Part shown: piece after piece, positions 25,842 through 34,898 of the stretch | Numbering within the stretch: the first letter of the stretch is position 1 | How the letters are laid out: each line of letters starts with the position of its first letter | Origin: Bifidobacteriaceae bacterium | GTDB lineage: Bacteria > Actinomycetota > Actinomycetes > Actinomycetales > Bifidobacteriaceae | DNA length: 62,302 nt | Assembly: GCA_022650895.1 (NCBI GenBank) | Contig: JALCQC010000012.1 | Span: forward strand, 1 to 62,302 | Direction of reading: 5' to 3' | The notes under the pieces: generated by a model | Seen by the model: only the letters and a program-made list of their open reading frames with translations | The model's database searches: none | Told to the model about the DNA's origin: nothing | Program-made: the position numbers and the translations under genes

Positions 25842-26741
25842 TCAGCCAGCATCCTTGGACGCGGAAGCATCCGTCGATGCCTTCTTCGATGCCTTCGTAG
25901 ATGTGGCATCGCTATCCGACTTGTCGGATTTATCGGATATGCTCGATTTATTAGATTTACTGGACTTGTCAGTTTTATCGGAATCTGCGCTCTTTGAATC
26001 GTCGGACGTCGTTGTGCCGGAATCCGAAGTGTCACCGCCATCATCCTTCGAGCCAGAGTCCTTTGACTCAGCATCGTCGGAATCGGAATCATCCGATGTC
26101 TCCGGTGCCGCCACCACCTTGAAAGTGATCTCTTTGGACTCCACACCAGGCAAGTCTCTCATGGTGAGTTTCGCCCTGTAGGTGCCAGCTGCCGCAGGGG
26201 TGGAGGCCTTCTTCCCACATTTGGAGCCGCTGGCAGTGGTGTCCCAGGTCAGGGTCTGAATGTCCTTGTCGCCTTCCGACATCAACAGTAAGCGCGCGCC
26301 CGTCGAACACAGTGCGGATGTCCAGATCGTCTCATCTCCGGAGGAGATGGTGAGCACACGCGAGGCATCCGAGCCATCCACCAGACAGGAAGTGTTTCCG
26401 GAGTGCGCAATCTCTGCGGTGAATTTCAACGTTCCCCCGGACGTGACTGAAGAGGAAGAGGTGCTCAACGCCACGGAGATCTGTTCCGCCGTACAGTCGG
26501 AAATCCCCTTATTTAAAAGAGTGCGGGGAACTTCCTTGCGATTCAGTGCCGTGAGCTCATCGCGATGCATGTAGTTTTCGACGGCCCCGCCCACCGATGC
26601 CACGCCGCGCACCACGCCCCATGTCAGGGTGATGAGTGCCGCGAGCGCAACAATGAGTATGGAGAGGACAACAAGACGCCGACGACGATAGATCTTCTCC
26701 ATCTGCGCGGACTTCGCGGAAACCTTTTTCTTCGACGCCAT
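25842..26741 (-). CDS. Single-span exported protein with Ser/Asp/Lys-rich tail, unknown function
   Basis: 299 residues. A basic start (MASKKKVSAKSAQMEKIYRRRR), one span (LVVLSILIVALAALITLTWGVV), an extracellular domain of about 150 residues with four Cys (SDCTAEQ, TSCLVDG, ALCSTG, SKCGKK) likely forming two disulfides and a beta-sandwich (SGGTLKFTAEIAHSG, GTYRAKLTMRDLPGVESKEITFKV), then ~90 residues of Ser/Asp/Lys/Thr repeats (SDKTDKSSKSNKSS). Looks like a wall-associated protein without LPXTG. No family named. It lies alone, convergent with radA. Confidence 0.8.
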   Translation of the reverse strand: MASKKKVSAKSAQMEKIYRRRRLVVLSILIVALAALITLTWGVVRGVASVGGAVENYMHRDELTALNRKEVPRTLLNKGISDCTAEQISVALSTSSSSVTSGGTLKFTAEIAHSGNTSCLVDGSDASRVLTISSGDETIWTSALCSTGARLLLMSEGDKDIQTLTWDTTASGSKCGKKASTPAAAGTYRAKLTMRDLPGVESKEITFKVVAAPETSDDSDSDDAESKDSGSKDDGGDTSDSGTTTSDDSKSADSDKTDKSSKSNKSSISDKSDKSDSDATSTKASKKASTDASASKDAG

Positions 26742-26805
26742 AGTTCGAGTTTACGTGCTGTGGGGACGACACGGGAGCAGGAAATCGGATAGCAGGGACA
26801 AGGTC

Positions 26806-26858
26806 CTTCGGCTCTTCAACTTTTCAACTTCCCGGCCTTTCAACTCTTCGGCTCTTCA
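26806..26858. repeat. 13-base exact direct repeat ending on the mutY stop codon
   Basis: cttcggctcttca occurs at 26806-26818 and 26846-26858; between them are two copies of ttcaactt. The second copy includes the complement of the mutY stop (tca, 26856-26858). Confidence 0.85.
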
Positions 26859-27794
26859 GCGGGGAAAGGCAACGCTGCCGTCGGAAAGAATTTCGATCAG
26901 CCCATCGTTATCGAGTGCCACGACGCATTCCTGTAGCTGTCCGCGATCCGGCCACAGCTGCGCGAGTTCGTCCGCACTGAGGCTGGGCGCGACCCCGGTC
27001 AGTTCCAATGCCTTGCTCCGCAACGCGTTGAGGACGATCCCACGCACCTGCCTATTCGTACCCTTCCACTTCTGTGTTTTCCGTGTGGGTTTGGTGCCCA
27101 TGCCGGGATAGCCGGCACGTCGCCACCGGCAGAGGTCTCGGAAAGGGCATATCTCGCACTGCGGCGAGGTGGAGGTGCAGACCGTGGCCCCCAGCTCCAT
27201 GATCCCCTGATTCCACAGGACGGAGTCATCGGTATCCGCAGGAAGAACGCTCTGGGCTCTGCGTCGGTCGGCGGGAGTGGTGGCACCTCCGAAGTTCTCC
27301 TCGCCATCGAAGACACGGGAGAGAACGCGCCGGATGTTCGTGTCCACAACGGCCACGCGCACCCCGTAGGCGAAAGAAGCCACTGCACTCGCCGTGTACT
27401 CCCCCACTCCGGGCAACGCCAGCAGCTCGTCATAGGCGGAGGGAACCTCGCCGCCATGTTTCTCGACCACGACGCGGGCGCATTCCTGTAACCGCAGAGC
27501 ACGTCTGGGATAACCCAGCTTTCCCCATGCGGTGATGACTTCGGCGGAGCTGGCGTCGGCGAGAGCTGCGGGAGTGGGCCATTGTTCCATCCAGAGGTTC
27601 CAGTAGGGAACGACGCGGATCATGGGCGTCTGCTGGCTCATGACTTCCGAGACAAGCACTCCCCACGCAGTGACGTCGTGCGAGCGCCAGGGAAGGTCAC
27701 GGGCACTCAGTTCCCACCATGCCCTGAGACGGGGAAGGAGCTGCTGCGTCGTCGGCACAGGCAGTGCGGGCGCAGGTTCTACCTCATGTGGCAT
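26856..27794 (-). CDS. mutY: A/G-specific adenine glycosylase
   Basis: About 312 residues. MutY removes adenine mispaired with 8-oxoguanine. It has the catalytic Glu in SEVMSQQTP, the helix-hairpin-helix LPGVGEYTASAVASFAYG, the catalytic Asp in VVDTNIRRV and a 4Fe-4S loop CTSTSPQCEICPFRDLC with C-x6-C-x2-C-x5-C spacing. The usual C-terminal NUDIX-like domain is shortened. The frame is open to 27932; the ATG at 27794 (MPHEVEP) has AGGGGG ten bases ahead, another ATG three codons before is too near it. It is divergent from trmL, the two starts lying 28 bases apart. Confidence 0.92.
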   Translation of the reverse strand: MPHEVEPAPALPVPTTQQLLPRLRAWWELSARDLPWRSHDVTAWGVLVSEVMSQQTPMIRVVPYWNLWMEQWPTPAALADASSAEVITAWGKLGYPRRALRLQECARVVVEKHGGEVPSAYDELLALPGVGEYTASAVASFAYGVRVAVVDTNIRRVLSRVFDGEENFGGATTPADRRRAQSVLPADTDDSVLWNQGIMELGATVCTSTSPQCEICPFRDLCRWRRAGYPGMGTKPTRKTQKWKGTNRQVRGIVLNALRSKALELTGVAPSLSADELAQLWPDRGQLQECVVALDNDGLIEILSDGSVAFPR

Positions 27795-27822
27795 GTCACT
27801 CATACCCCCTAATCTGTCGCAT

Positions 27823-28509
27823 ATGTCGGACGAGCATAGCAAGAGCGAAAAACCAGTGTCAGCAACCGCGCAAACTTCCACGGATACAAACGCCTCGAGC
27901 GTACAGGACATGTATGAGTATGGATACCGCAAGTCGAATTACGGTCCCGACGAATTGGTGACGGACGCCCACGGAAACCCCATCAGCGTCGTCGACGCCA
28001 TGATGCGCGCCGAGGACGCCAAGGATACACCGACCCTGACCCCGCACCTGTGCTATTACTCCCCCAGGATTCCTGGAAACACGGGCTCTGCGATCCGTCT
28101 CTGTGCGGTGACAGGAACCATTCTGCACCTCATCGAGCCGCTCGGATTCAATCTGCACGACACCAAGCTGCGCCGCGCAGGCCTCGACTACCACGACATG
28201 GCGCATGTGGTGCTGCACCCCGACTTCCAGAATCTGGTGGACACCATGCCGGACTCACGCATCATCGCCTTCACCGCCCACGGAACCAAGAACTACACCG
28301 AGGTCGAGTACCGCCCCACCGACATCCTGCTGTTCGGCCCCGAACCGGGCAACATCCCCGATCCGCTCGACATCATGGAGGGACCACACGTGGCCGAAGA
28401 GGTACGCCTCCCCATGCGCCCCTCCGCCCGCTCGCTCAACCTGACGAATTGCGCCTCCATCGCGATTTATGAAGCGTGGCGCCAACTCGGGTTCAAAGGT
28501 GGGCAGTGA
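27823..28509 (+). CDS. trmL: tRNA (cytidine/uridine-2'-O)-methyltransferase, TrmL type
   Basis: 228 residues. A SPOUT enzyme that 2'-O-methylates the wobble base 34 in certain tRNA-Leu. Motifs: IPGNTGSAIRLCAVTGTILHLIEPLGF (start of the knot), DILLFGPEPGNIP (motif 2) and MRPSARSLNLTNCASIAIYEAWRQLGF (motif 3). About 60 extra N-terminal residues precede the domain compared with E. coli TrmL (157). ATG at 27823 (MSDEHSKS) has no ribosome site but TAATCT sits seven bases ahead as a possible -10 of a leaderless message. Starts at 27793 are alternatives. Confidence 0.87.
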   Translation: MSDEHSKSEKPVSATAQTSTDTNASSVQDMYEYGYRKSNYGPDELVTDAHGNPISVVDAMMRAEDAKDTPTLTPHLCYYSPRIPGNTGSAIRLCAVTGTILHLIEPLGFNLHDTKLRRAGLDYHDMAHVVLHPDFQNLVDTMPDSRIIAFTAHGTKNYTEVEYRPTDILLFGPEPGNIPDPLDIMEGPHVAEEVRLPMRPSARSLNLTNCASIAIYEAWRQLGFKGGQ

Positions 28510-28660
28510 CGAAGACGAACAGCGCCAAGACGGGCGCATACCTTCGCTTAACACTGCCCTTATATACTTGAGTGCGTTGAAAATCAATCCGGTCCGTCCA
28601 CCGAATACGAATACCCATCCACTGCAATCCCACGCCACACCAGACCTGTAGGGAGTCCCC

Positions 28661-28933
28661 ATGAATAAGGCAATTATTACCGTCGTTGGCCGCGATACCG
28701 TTGGAATCATCGCGAAAGTCTGCACCTATCTTTCCGAGAACGACGTCAATGTCCTCGACATCTCCCAAACCATCATCGACGGCTTCTTCAACATGATGAT
28801 GATCGTCGATTACGCGAATACCTCCAAGGACTTTGGAACCATCGTCGACGATCTCGAAGGCCTCGGCGACCAGATCGGCGTGCGCATCCGCTGCCAGCGC
28901 GAGGAGATCTTCACCCAGATGCATCGCATCTGA
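28661..28933 (+). CDS. ACT-domain protein, UPF0237 family
   Basis: 90 residues forming one ACT domain: MNKAIITVVGRDTVGIIAKV, then ENDVNVLDISQTIIDGFFNMMMIV and a C-terminal VRIRCQREEIFTQMHRI. ACT domains bind amino acids as allosteric sensors. It lies 76 bases upstream of the PFL/UPF0210 gene, a pairing conserved in many Gram-positives, so the two probably act together. Ribosome site AGGGAG before the ATG. The bound ligand is unknown. Confidence 0.93.
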   Translation: MNKAIITVVGRDTVGIIAKVCTYLSENDVNVLDISQTIIDGFFNMMMIVDYANTSKDFGTIVDDLEGLGDQIGVRIRCQREEIFTQMHRI

Positions 28934-29009
28934 TCCATCCTCGGTCTACCCCGCTCATCTCACCGTGCCCAGTCCACCAGTATCCATTCGTTTCGAGAGG
29001 TAAAAACAC

Positions 29010-30374
29010 ATGCTGAATATCATGGAGGTCCATGAGACCAACAAGATGATCGAGCAGGAAAAACTCGACGTCCGCACCATCACCATGGGCATCAGTCTTC
29101 TTGACTGCGTCACCGACGACGTGGACAAGCTCTGCGACAACATTTACACCAAGATCACCACCAAGGCGCACGACCTCGTGAAGACCGGCAAAGATATCGA
29201 GCGCGACTTCGGCATTCCCATCGTCAACAAGCGCATCACCGTCACCCCGATCTCGCTGGTGGCCGCGGGCGCTTGTACAACCATCGACGACTACGTTCAG
29301 GTTGCGCACTCCCTTGACCGTGCGGCAAAGCAGGTCGGTGTGGACCTCATCGGCGGCTTCTCCGCCCTGGTGAGCAAGTCGATGACCCCCGCAGAGGAAC
29401 TGCTCATCCGCTCCCTGCCGCAGGTCCTCGCCGAAACCGACATCGTCTGCTCCTCCGTGAACGTGGGCTCCACGAAAACCGGCATCGATATGAACGCCGT
29501 CAACCTGATGGGACACATCATCAAGGACGTCTCCACCGCCACCGCCGACAACGATTCCTATGGCTGCGTCAAACTCGTGGTATTCTGCAACGCCCCCGAC
29601 GACAACCCCTTCATGGCCGGCGGATTCCACGGGGTCACCGAGGGCGACGCAGTAATTAACGTCGGCGTCTCCGGTCCCGGCGTGGTGAGCAAGGCGCTCG
29701 ATGCTGCACGCGGCAAGGATTTCGAATTCCTCTGCCAGACCATCAAGCACACCGCCTTCAAGATCACCCGTGTCGGCCAACTCGTCGCACAGGAAGCCAG
29801 CCACCGTCTCAACGTCCCCTTTGGCATCGTCGATCTCTCACTCGCCCCGACTTCGGCAGCCGGAGACTCCGTGGGCGAAGTCCTTGAGAAGTGCGGCCTT
29901 TCACAGGTGGGCGGCCCGGGAACCACGGCAGCGCTCGCCATGCTGAATGACCAAGTGAAGAAGGGTGGCATCATGGCGTCCAGCTACGTGGGTGGACTCT
30001 CCGGCGCCTTCATTCCCGTTTCCGAGGACAAGAACATGATTGATGCCGTGGCTGCCGGCAATCTCCGCATCGAAAAGCTCGAGGCCATGACCTGTGTGTG
30101 CTCCGTGGGCCTTGACATGATTGCGATTCCCGGCGATACCAGTGCCTCCACCATCTCCGGCATGATCGCGGACGAAGCCGCCATCGGCATGGTGAATCAG
30201 AAGACCACCGCTGTCCGTGTTATTCCAGTTGCCGGCAAGGGTGTGGGAGACTCCGCGGAATTTGGTGGGCTGATGGGCTATGCACCGATCATGCCCGTGA
30301 ACACCTCAAGCTGCGAGGAGTTCGTGAACCGCGGAGGCCGCATTCCCGCCCCGATTCACAGCTTCAAGAACTGA
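29010..30374 (+). CDS. PFL family protein (UPF0210/DUF711)
   Basis: 454 residues, full family length. Start [33 protein letters not shown], middle [18 protein letters not shown] and [23 protein letters not shown], and the [16 protein letters not shown] segment are typical. The fold is related to pyruvate-formate-lyase-like barrels but the glycyl-radical loop is absent, and no reaction is established. Follows the ACT gene on the same strand, probably in one operon. Confidence 0.93.
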   Translation: MLNIMEVHETNKMIEQEKLDVRTITMGISLLDCVTDDVDKLCDNIYTKITTKAHDLVKTGKDIERDFGIPIVNKRITVTPISLVAAGACTTIDDYVQVAHSLDRAAKQVGVDLIGGFSALVSKSMTPAEELLIRSLPQVLAETDIVCSSVNVGSTKTGIDMNAVNLMGHIIKDVSTATADNDSYGCVKLVVFCNAPDDNPFMAGGFHGVTEGDAVINVGVSGPGVVSKALDAARGKDFEFLCQTIKHTAFKITRVGQLVAQEASHRLNVPFGIVDLSLAPTSAAGDSVGEVLEKCGLSQVGGPGTTAALAMLNDQVKKGGIMASSYVGGLSGAFIPVSEDKNMIDAVAAGNLRIEKLEAMTCVCSVGLDMIAIPGDTSASTISGMIADEAAIGMVNQKTTAVRVIPVAGKGVGDSAEFGGLMGYAPIMPVNTSSCEEFVNRGGRIPAPIHSFKN

Positions 30375-30439
30375 TCGCCGCCGCAAGCCCAAACACCCGG
30401 AACGACTCGGACGAATCCAAGCCGTTCCGGGGAATAGCA

Positions 30440-31687
30440 TCACCTGTCGCGTGAGGCGGACGCAGCGGGATAAGCAGCCAACGCGCGCGGCGCATGGAAG
30501 CCACGGCGGGAAAACTCCTCCGCAACCTTCTCGGCGATCTGACGAGACTGTCCCTTATCGACCAATGCGATGATGGAGCCGCCGAAGCCGCCACCCGTCA
30601 TGCGGGCACCGTAGGCTCCGTTGGCCCTTGCCACAGAGACGGCGACGTCGAGTTCAGGCACCGTCACCTCATAGTCGGCGGCGAGGGAATCGTGGGAGGC
30701 GTTGATGAGGCGCCCGGCCTTCTCGATGTTCTCCTGTGCAAAGGCGGCGACGAAATCGCGGACGCGCTGAATCTCGGTCACCACGTGGCGAACGCGCTTT
30801 TTCATCACCTCGCTTGGCAAGGCGTCCAAGGTCTCCTTGAGCGCTTGGAAAGGATCCTCGGAACGGGCGATGCCGTCGGCGGTCACGCGCAGGTTGGCGA
30901 CACCGAGAATCTCGGCGGCCTCCTCGCAGGTGCGGCGGCGTTCCGCATACTGTCCGTCGTTGAGCTGATGCGGGGCCTGGGTATCGATGACCACCAACTC
31001 AAGGTCATGCGCGGTCAAGTCGAAGGGCTGCTGAGAAACATTCTCCAGAGCGGTCAGTTCCGGACGGCAGTCAAGCAGCAACGCGAAACCTTCCTGACAC
31101 CGCAGAGATGCCGACTGATCCATGCCACCGGTCGCCGCTCCGGCCATCTCGTTTTCCGAACGGATCGCCGCCTCGACCAAGGTGACGCGGCCAGCATCCA
31201 TCTGTCCGTATCCCAAGCCGAAAACCTCATCGAGGGCGAGGGCCGTCGAGCAGGTCATGGCGGCGGAGGAGCTGAGGCCTCCTCCGAGGGGGACGCACGA
31301 GGTAAACGCGGCGTCGAAGCCCTGAACCGGCAGCTTCTTCTCGCGCAAGGCCCACGCCACACCGAGCGGGTAGGCGGCCCAGCCCGTGACTCCGCCAGGC
31401 GTGAGATCCGCGAGATCGACCTCGACCACGTCTGCCGGGTTCATGGCGGAGACCACACGCGCCTTGGTGTCGGAACGCGGGGAGATGGCGATGAAGGTGC
31501 GGTGCGGCAGGGCGATGGGCAGGCACAAGCCGGCGTTGTAGTCGGTGTGCTCTCCGATGATGTTCACGCGTCCCGGAGCGCTCCATACTCCCGTGGGAGC
31601 GGAGCCGTACGTCTCCGTGAAAAGGGTGGAAGCCTCGTCGGCTCCAGCGGTCGAAGTGAGTGCGTCGATGAATTCGACTTCAGCCAT
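30440..31687 (-). CDS. galK: Galactokinase
   Basis: 415 residues. It phosphorylates galactose to galactose 1-phosphate, first step of the Leloir path. Marks: substrate motif GRVNIIGEHTDYNAG, the GHMP ATP loop PLGGGLSSSAAM, and the C-terminal ARMTGGGFGGSIIALV. It lies 11 bases downstream of galT, so galT-galK are one transcript. Bifidobacteria use it for lactose and milk-sugar galactose. ATG 31687 with AAAGGAA before it. Confidence 0.97.
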   Translation of the reverse strand: MAEVEFIDALTSTAGADEASTLFTETYGSAPTGVWSAPGRVNIIGEHTDYNAGLCLPIALPHRTFIAISPRSDTKARVVSAMNPADVVEVDLADLTPGGVTGWAAYPLGVAWALREKKLPVQGFDAAFTSCVPLGGGLSSSAAMTCSTALALDEVFGLGYGQMDAGRVTLVEAAIRSENEMAGAATGGMDQSASLRCQEGFALLLDCRPELTALENVSQQPFDLTAHDLELVVIDTQAPHQLNDGQYAERRRTCEEAAEILGVANLRVTADGIARSEDPFQALKETLDALPSEVMKKRVRHVVTEIQRVRDFVAAFAQENIEKAGRLINASHDSLAADYEVTVPELDVAVSVARANGAYGARMTGGGFGGSIIALVDKGQSRQIAEKVAEEFSRRGFHAPRALAAYPAASASRDR

Positions 31688-31698
31688 GATGATTCCTT

Positions 31699-32964
31699 TC
31701 AGGCCTTTGAGGCTTCTAGATCCACAGGACCCAGCTCATGGAAGCGGGCCGCGATTTTCTCAGGTGTGGTGTCGGAGATCCAGGCAGCCATTCCCGACTC
31801 CGAGCCCGCAAGATACTTGATCTTGTTGGCGGCACGACGGAATGAGAAGAACTGCAGGTTGAGACGGTAGTTTTCGCGACGCGGATCGTGCACGGGAGCC
31901 TGATGCCATGCGGAAATGTAGGGCAGATCCATTCCCTTGCCGTCTCCGGTGTCGAAGAAGGCGTTGCCGCGCTTGAGGAGTGTGGAGTACATCTGGGCCA
32001 GTCCCCAGCGCTCATCGTCATTGAGCTGATCGATGGTCAGGATGCCGTCGCGAACCGGCGCGACGTGGACTTCCAGGGGCCAGCGTGCGGCGGCAGGGAC
32101 GTAGGCGACCCAGGTGCGGTTACGGAAGATGACGCGTTCCTCGGCTTCCAGCTCGGCGGCGAGAAGATCCTTGAGAAGGTTGCCGCCCGTGCGCTCGTGA
32201 TATGCCTCGGTGTGCTCCAGTTCCTGCTCCATCTTGGGAGCGATGAAGGGGTAGCTGTAGATCTGGCCATGCGGATGGGCGAGGGAGACTCCGATCTCCT
32301 GGCCGTGATTCTCAAACGGGAACACCTGCTCGATGCCGTCGATGGCACTCAGCTCTGCAGTGCGGAAAGCCCAGCCTTCGACGACGGTGCGCAGACGGCT
32401 CACCGGCAGATCCGCCGGCAGACCTTTTTCGTTGGGATCGAAGCAGATGACCTCGCAGCGTCCTGCTGCCAGTTTCTTTTCCCACAACGGATTGCCGTCG
32501 ACATAGGAGATCGTGTCATTCGACCTTCCCGGAACCTGCTGCATCGAAGGGAACCTGTTCTCGAACACCACCACGTCGTAGTCGGTGTCGGGAACTTCGC
32601 CATCCTGATAGGGGTCGCCGATCTTACGTGCCGCGAGCGGATTTCCTGTGGCGGTGGCACCTGGTCCGGCGGTGATCGGCCTGTTCATGCGAGCCGTCGC
32701 CATCGGGATCCAGTCACCGGTCAGTGGGTCTCTGCGCATTTGGGGGGCCTGCACGGGAATCTCGTTGCCGTCGGCGTCGACTCCGGGAGCGAACCGGTTC
32801 GCAAGCGGGCGTGGATCCTTCAGCTCGCGGGTCTTCTTGCCACTGACGTACTCAGGATCGTCGTCGAGATAGAAGAAGTCACGTCCATCCGCCAGTTTCG
32901 TCGGAGTGATGCGAATGTTCTTCTTCGCGTACTCGCCCTGTTCGTAATGCTCGAATTCACTCAT
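31699..32964 (-). CDS. galT: Galactose-1-phosphate uridylyltransferase
   Basis: 421 residues. It exchanges UMP between UDP-glucose and galactose 1-phosphate through a uridylyl-His intermediate. The active site HPHGQIYSYPF holds the nucleophile; FENRFPSMQQVPG and YVPAAARWPLEVHVAPVR are typical of the GalT fold. It is longer than E. coli GalT (348) with an extra N-terminal part (ITPTKLADGRDFFYLDD), as in other Actinobacteria. Co-transcribed with galK and preceded by a DeoR-type regulator gene on the same strand. Confidence 0.96.
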   Translation of the reverse strand: MSEFEHYEQGEYAKKNIRITPTKLADGRDFFYLDDDPEYVSGKKTRELKDPRPLANRFAPGVDADGNEIPVQAPQMRRDPLTGDWIPMATARMNRPITAGPGATATGNPLAARKIGDPYQDGEVPDTDYDVVVFENRFPSMQQVPGRSNDTISYVDGNPLWEKKLAAGRCEVICFDPNEKGLPADLPVSRLRTVVEGWAFRTAELSAIDGIEQVFPFENHGQEIGVSLAHPHGQIYSYPFIAPKMEQELEHTEAYHERTGGNLLKDLLAAELEAEERVIFRNRTWVAYVPAAARWPLEVHVAPVRDGILTIDQLNDDERWGLAQMYSTLLKRGNAFFDTGDGKGMDLPYISAWHQAPVHDPRRENYRLNLQFFSFRRAANKIKYLAGSESGMAAWISDTTPEKIAARFHELGPVDLEASKA

Positions 32965-33001
32965 ACATTGCCTTTCTCATCACCAACACATGGTCATGTT
33001 C

Positions 33002-33026
33002 GACTCACCAACCGGTTGTGGGAGTC
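33002..33026. promoter_or_regulatory. 25-base imperfect palindrome between the DeoR-type gene and galT
   Basis: Outer arms GACTC/GAGTC enclose a CAACCGGTTG core, with a one-base bulge between arms. It lies 38 bases before the galT ATG and just after the regulator gene stop, so it could be an operator of galTK or a terminator stem; there is no U-tract on the minus strand. Confidence 0.45.
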
Positions 33027-33032
33027 TAAAAT

Positions 33033-33890
33033 TCAGAGGTCGGAGTCGTCATCGTCGGAATCCTCGTCGTCGAGTCCGCGGTTCTTGCCCTTTGCATATG
33101 CAGAACTGTCCGACGCCTCCGCAAGGACGAGCTCCTTCACCAGCTCGCGGGTGGCCGACGCCTGAGCGGGCGGCAGACCGGAATCCGCGATGACGGCATC
33201 CACCTGGTCGAAACCGGCGAACAGTGAAAGTGACGTGTTCTGCCACTTGGAATGATCTGCCAGAATAAACGTGCGGTCCGAGATGCTCATCAAGGCCTGG
33301 TTCGTGGAAGCCTCCAACGAATTCGGCGTGAGGAATCCGCGCGGAATCGACACCGAGTGCGTCCCAAGGAACAAGGAATTCACTCGGAGCGAGGAGATGA
33401 TTTTGTCCGCGATCGGACCCACCAGCGAGTTGGAACGGGTGACGACGCCGCCGGTCACGATGACCTCCACATCCTTGCTCTCCGTTGCCTGCACCAGTTC
33501 GGCGACAGGAGTGGAGTTCGTGAGGATGGTGATTCCATCGGAATTGCGCGACTCCATCAGCCGCTGGGCGAACACATACGTCGTGGTGCCACCGCCAATG
33601 GCGACCACGTCGCCCGGAGACACGAACGAGATTGCCGCCTGTGCGATCTCGTCCTTCAAGTCGACATCGAGTTGCGACTTCACGGAGAACAGTGGTTCCG
33701 CCAGCAATGCGCTGGTGGAGACCGCGCCTCCGTGCACTCTGCGGAGCAAACCGCGATCGGCGAGATCGGCGATGTCACGACGAACCGTCATGGACGAGAC
33801 ACCCAGCTCCTTGGACAGAGCCGCAATCCTCACTGCCCCGCGGGTACGCAGACGGCTGAGAATAAAGAATTGTCGCTGTGATGCAATCAT
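33033..33890 (-). CDS. DeoR/GlpR-family transcriptional regulator
   Basis: 285 residues. N-terminal winged helix (SQRQFFILSRLRTRGAVRIAALSKELGVSSMTVRRDIADLADRGLLRRVHGGAV) followed by a DeoRC sugar-phosphate sensor domain with GGGTTTYVFAQRL and TNSTPVAEL. The C-terminal tail is very acidic (DDEDSDDDDSDL), which is unusual for the family. Placed directly upstream of galTK on the same strand, it is likely their regulator, with galactose 1-phosphate or a related sugar phosphate as effector (inferred). Confidence 0.93.
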   Translation of the reverse strand: MIASQRQFFILSRLRTRGAVRIAALSKELGVSSMTVRRDIADLADRGLLRRVHGGAVSTSALLAEPLFSVKSQLDVDLKDEIAQAAISFVSPGDVVAIGGGTTTYVFAQRLMESRNSDGITILTNSTPVAELVQATESKDVEVIVTGGVVTRSNSLVGPIADKIISSLRVNSLFLGTHSVSIPRGFLTPNSLEASTNQALMSISDRTFILADHSKWQNTSLSLFAGFDQVDAVIADSGLPPAQASATRELVKELVLAEASDSSAYAKGKNRGLDDEDSDDDDSDL

Positions 33891-34091
33891 GCAAACATTA
33901 TCTCACACATTCGCTCAAAACGAACCAGAAATGCACTATTTCGTGTTCACTTTTGGAGAAGAGATAACAAACATCTTTTGCGGATGCCTCGCCTCGCCAC
34001 GCGCACTCCCACCGTCAGCCTGAATCGGTACCATGAAGAGACACGTATGACGTGATAAGCATCAATCAGTGCAGGATGAAAGGGGCCTCCG

Positions 34092-34805
34092 ATGTCGAAC
34101 TCCGTGCCTGGCGTCACCGGCGAAGAAATTCTGCTCAAGACACCGCTTTTCAGCCATGTGTCGGCGGACGAGGCGGCGTTGCTGCTGCCCTCTCTTCAGC
34201 CGCATACCTTTAACAAAGGCGATTACATCTTTCGGGAGGGTGACACAGACCACCAGATGTTCGTCATCGAGTCCGGGAGGGTCAAGCTCACCCGCACGTC
34301 TCGCGACAACCGCGTTCAACTGCTCAGCATTCATGGGCGTGGCGAGATCCTCGGAGAAATCCCCGTCTTTGATCCACAGGGTGGGCCGCGCACGGCATCA
34401 GCCGTCGTCATGACGAATAATACGACCGTCGCCTCCCTCACCCACGAGGCCTTGTTCGGGTGGCTCAACGAACATCCCCGCGTGGCGATCAGCATGCTGC
34501 AGGTGCTCGCCAACAGGATGCGCAAGAACAACGAGCGCATCTCCTCTCTCGTCTTCACCGACGTCCCCGGTCGGCTCGCTAAGACCCTCCTCGACCTCGC
34601 CGTCCGCTTCGGAGAGCCAACGGAGGAAGGCCTCGTCGTTCCCCACGACCTCACGCAGGAAGAGTTGGCGCAACTGGTGGGATCGTCGCGCGAAACCGTC
34701 AACAAGGCGCTCATGGATTTCACCAACCGTAAGTGGATCGCGCGCAAGGGCCGCACCATCGTCATCTTCCAACCTGGAAAGCTCATTAGAAGAACCCAAC
34801 AGTAA
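34092..34805 (+). CDS. Crp/Fnr-family transcriptional regulator
   Basis: 237 residues. An N-terminal cyclic-nucleotide-binding barrel (FSHVSADEAALLLPSL, FNKGDYIFREGDTDHQMFVIESGRVKL, GEILGEIPVFDPQGGPRTASAVV) joined by a long helix to a Crp helix-turn-helix (LTQEELAQLVGSSRETVNKALMDFTNRKWI). It closely follows the actinobacterial GlxR/Crp pattern, including the PRTASA segment in place of RSAS of cAMP-binding pockets. No Fe-S Cys as in Fnr. Ribosome site AAAGGGG is six bases before the ATG. Stands alone ahead of the penicillin-binding protein. Confidence 0.93.
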   Translation: MSNSVPGVTGEEILLKTPLFSHVSADEAALLLPSLQPHTFNKGDYIFREGDTDHQMFVIESGRVKLTRTSRDNRVQLLSIHGRGEILGEIPVFDPQGGPRTASAVVMTNNTTVASLTHEALFGWLNEHPRVAISMLQVLANRMRKNNERISSLVFTDVPGRLAKTLLDLAVRFGEPTEEGLVVPHDLTQEELAQLVGSSRETVNKALMDFTNRKWIARKGRTIVIFQPGKLIRRTQQ

Positions 34806-34898
34806 CTGCGAAACAAGCTGCATGACCTTGGGCGGATGGCGTGAAAATCAGCTTGCGCCCCAGGACTTCTGTAGGGCATTGACAATAGACTGGCGAAC

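Noticed and set aside
30494-31870. 458-codon open frame opposite galK
   Set aside because: It is the antisense shadow of a GC-rich, codon-biased gene; galK on the other strand has full family motifs and this frame has none.
31888-33165. 425-codon open frame opposite galT
   Set aside because: Antisense shadow of galT; no domain, no ribosome site.
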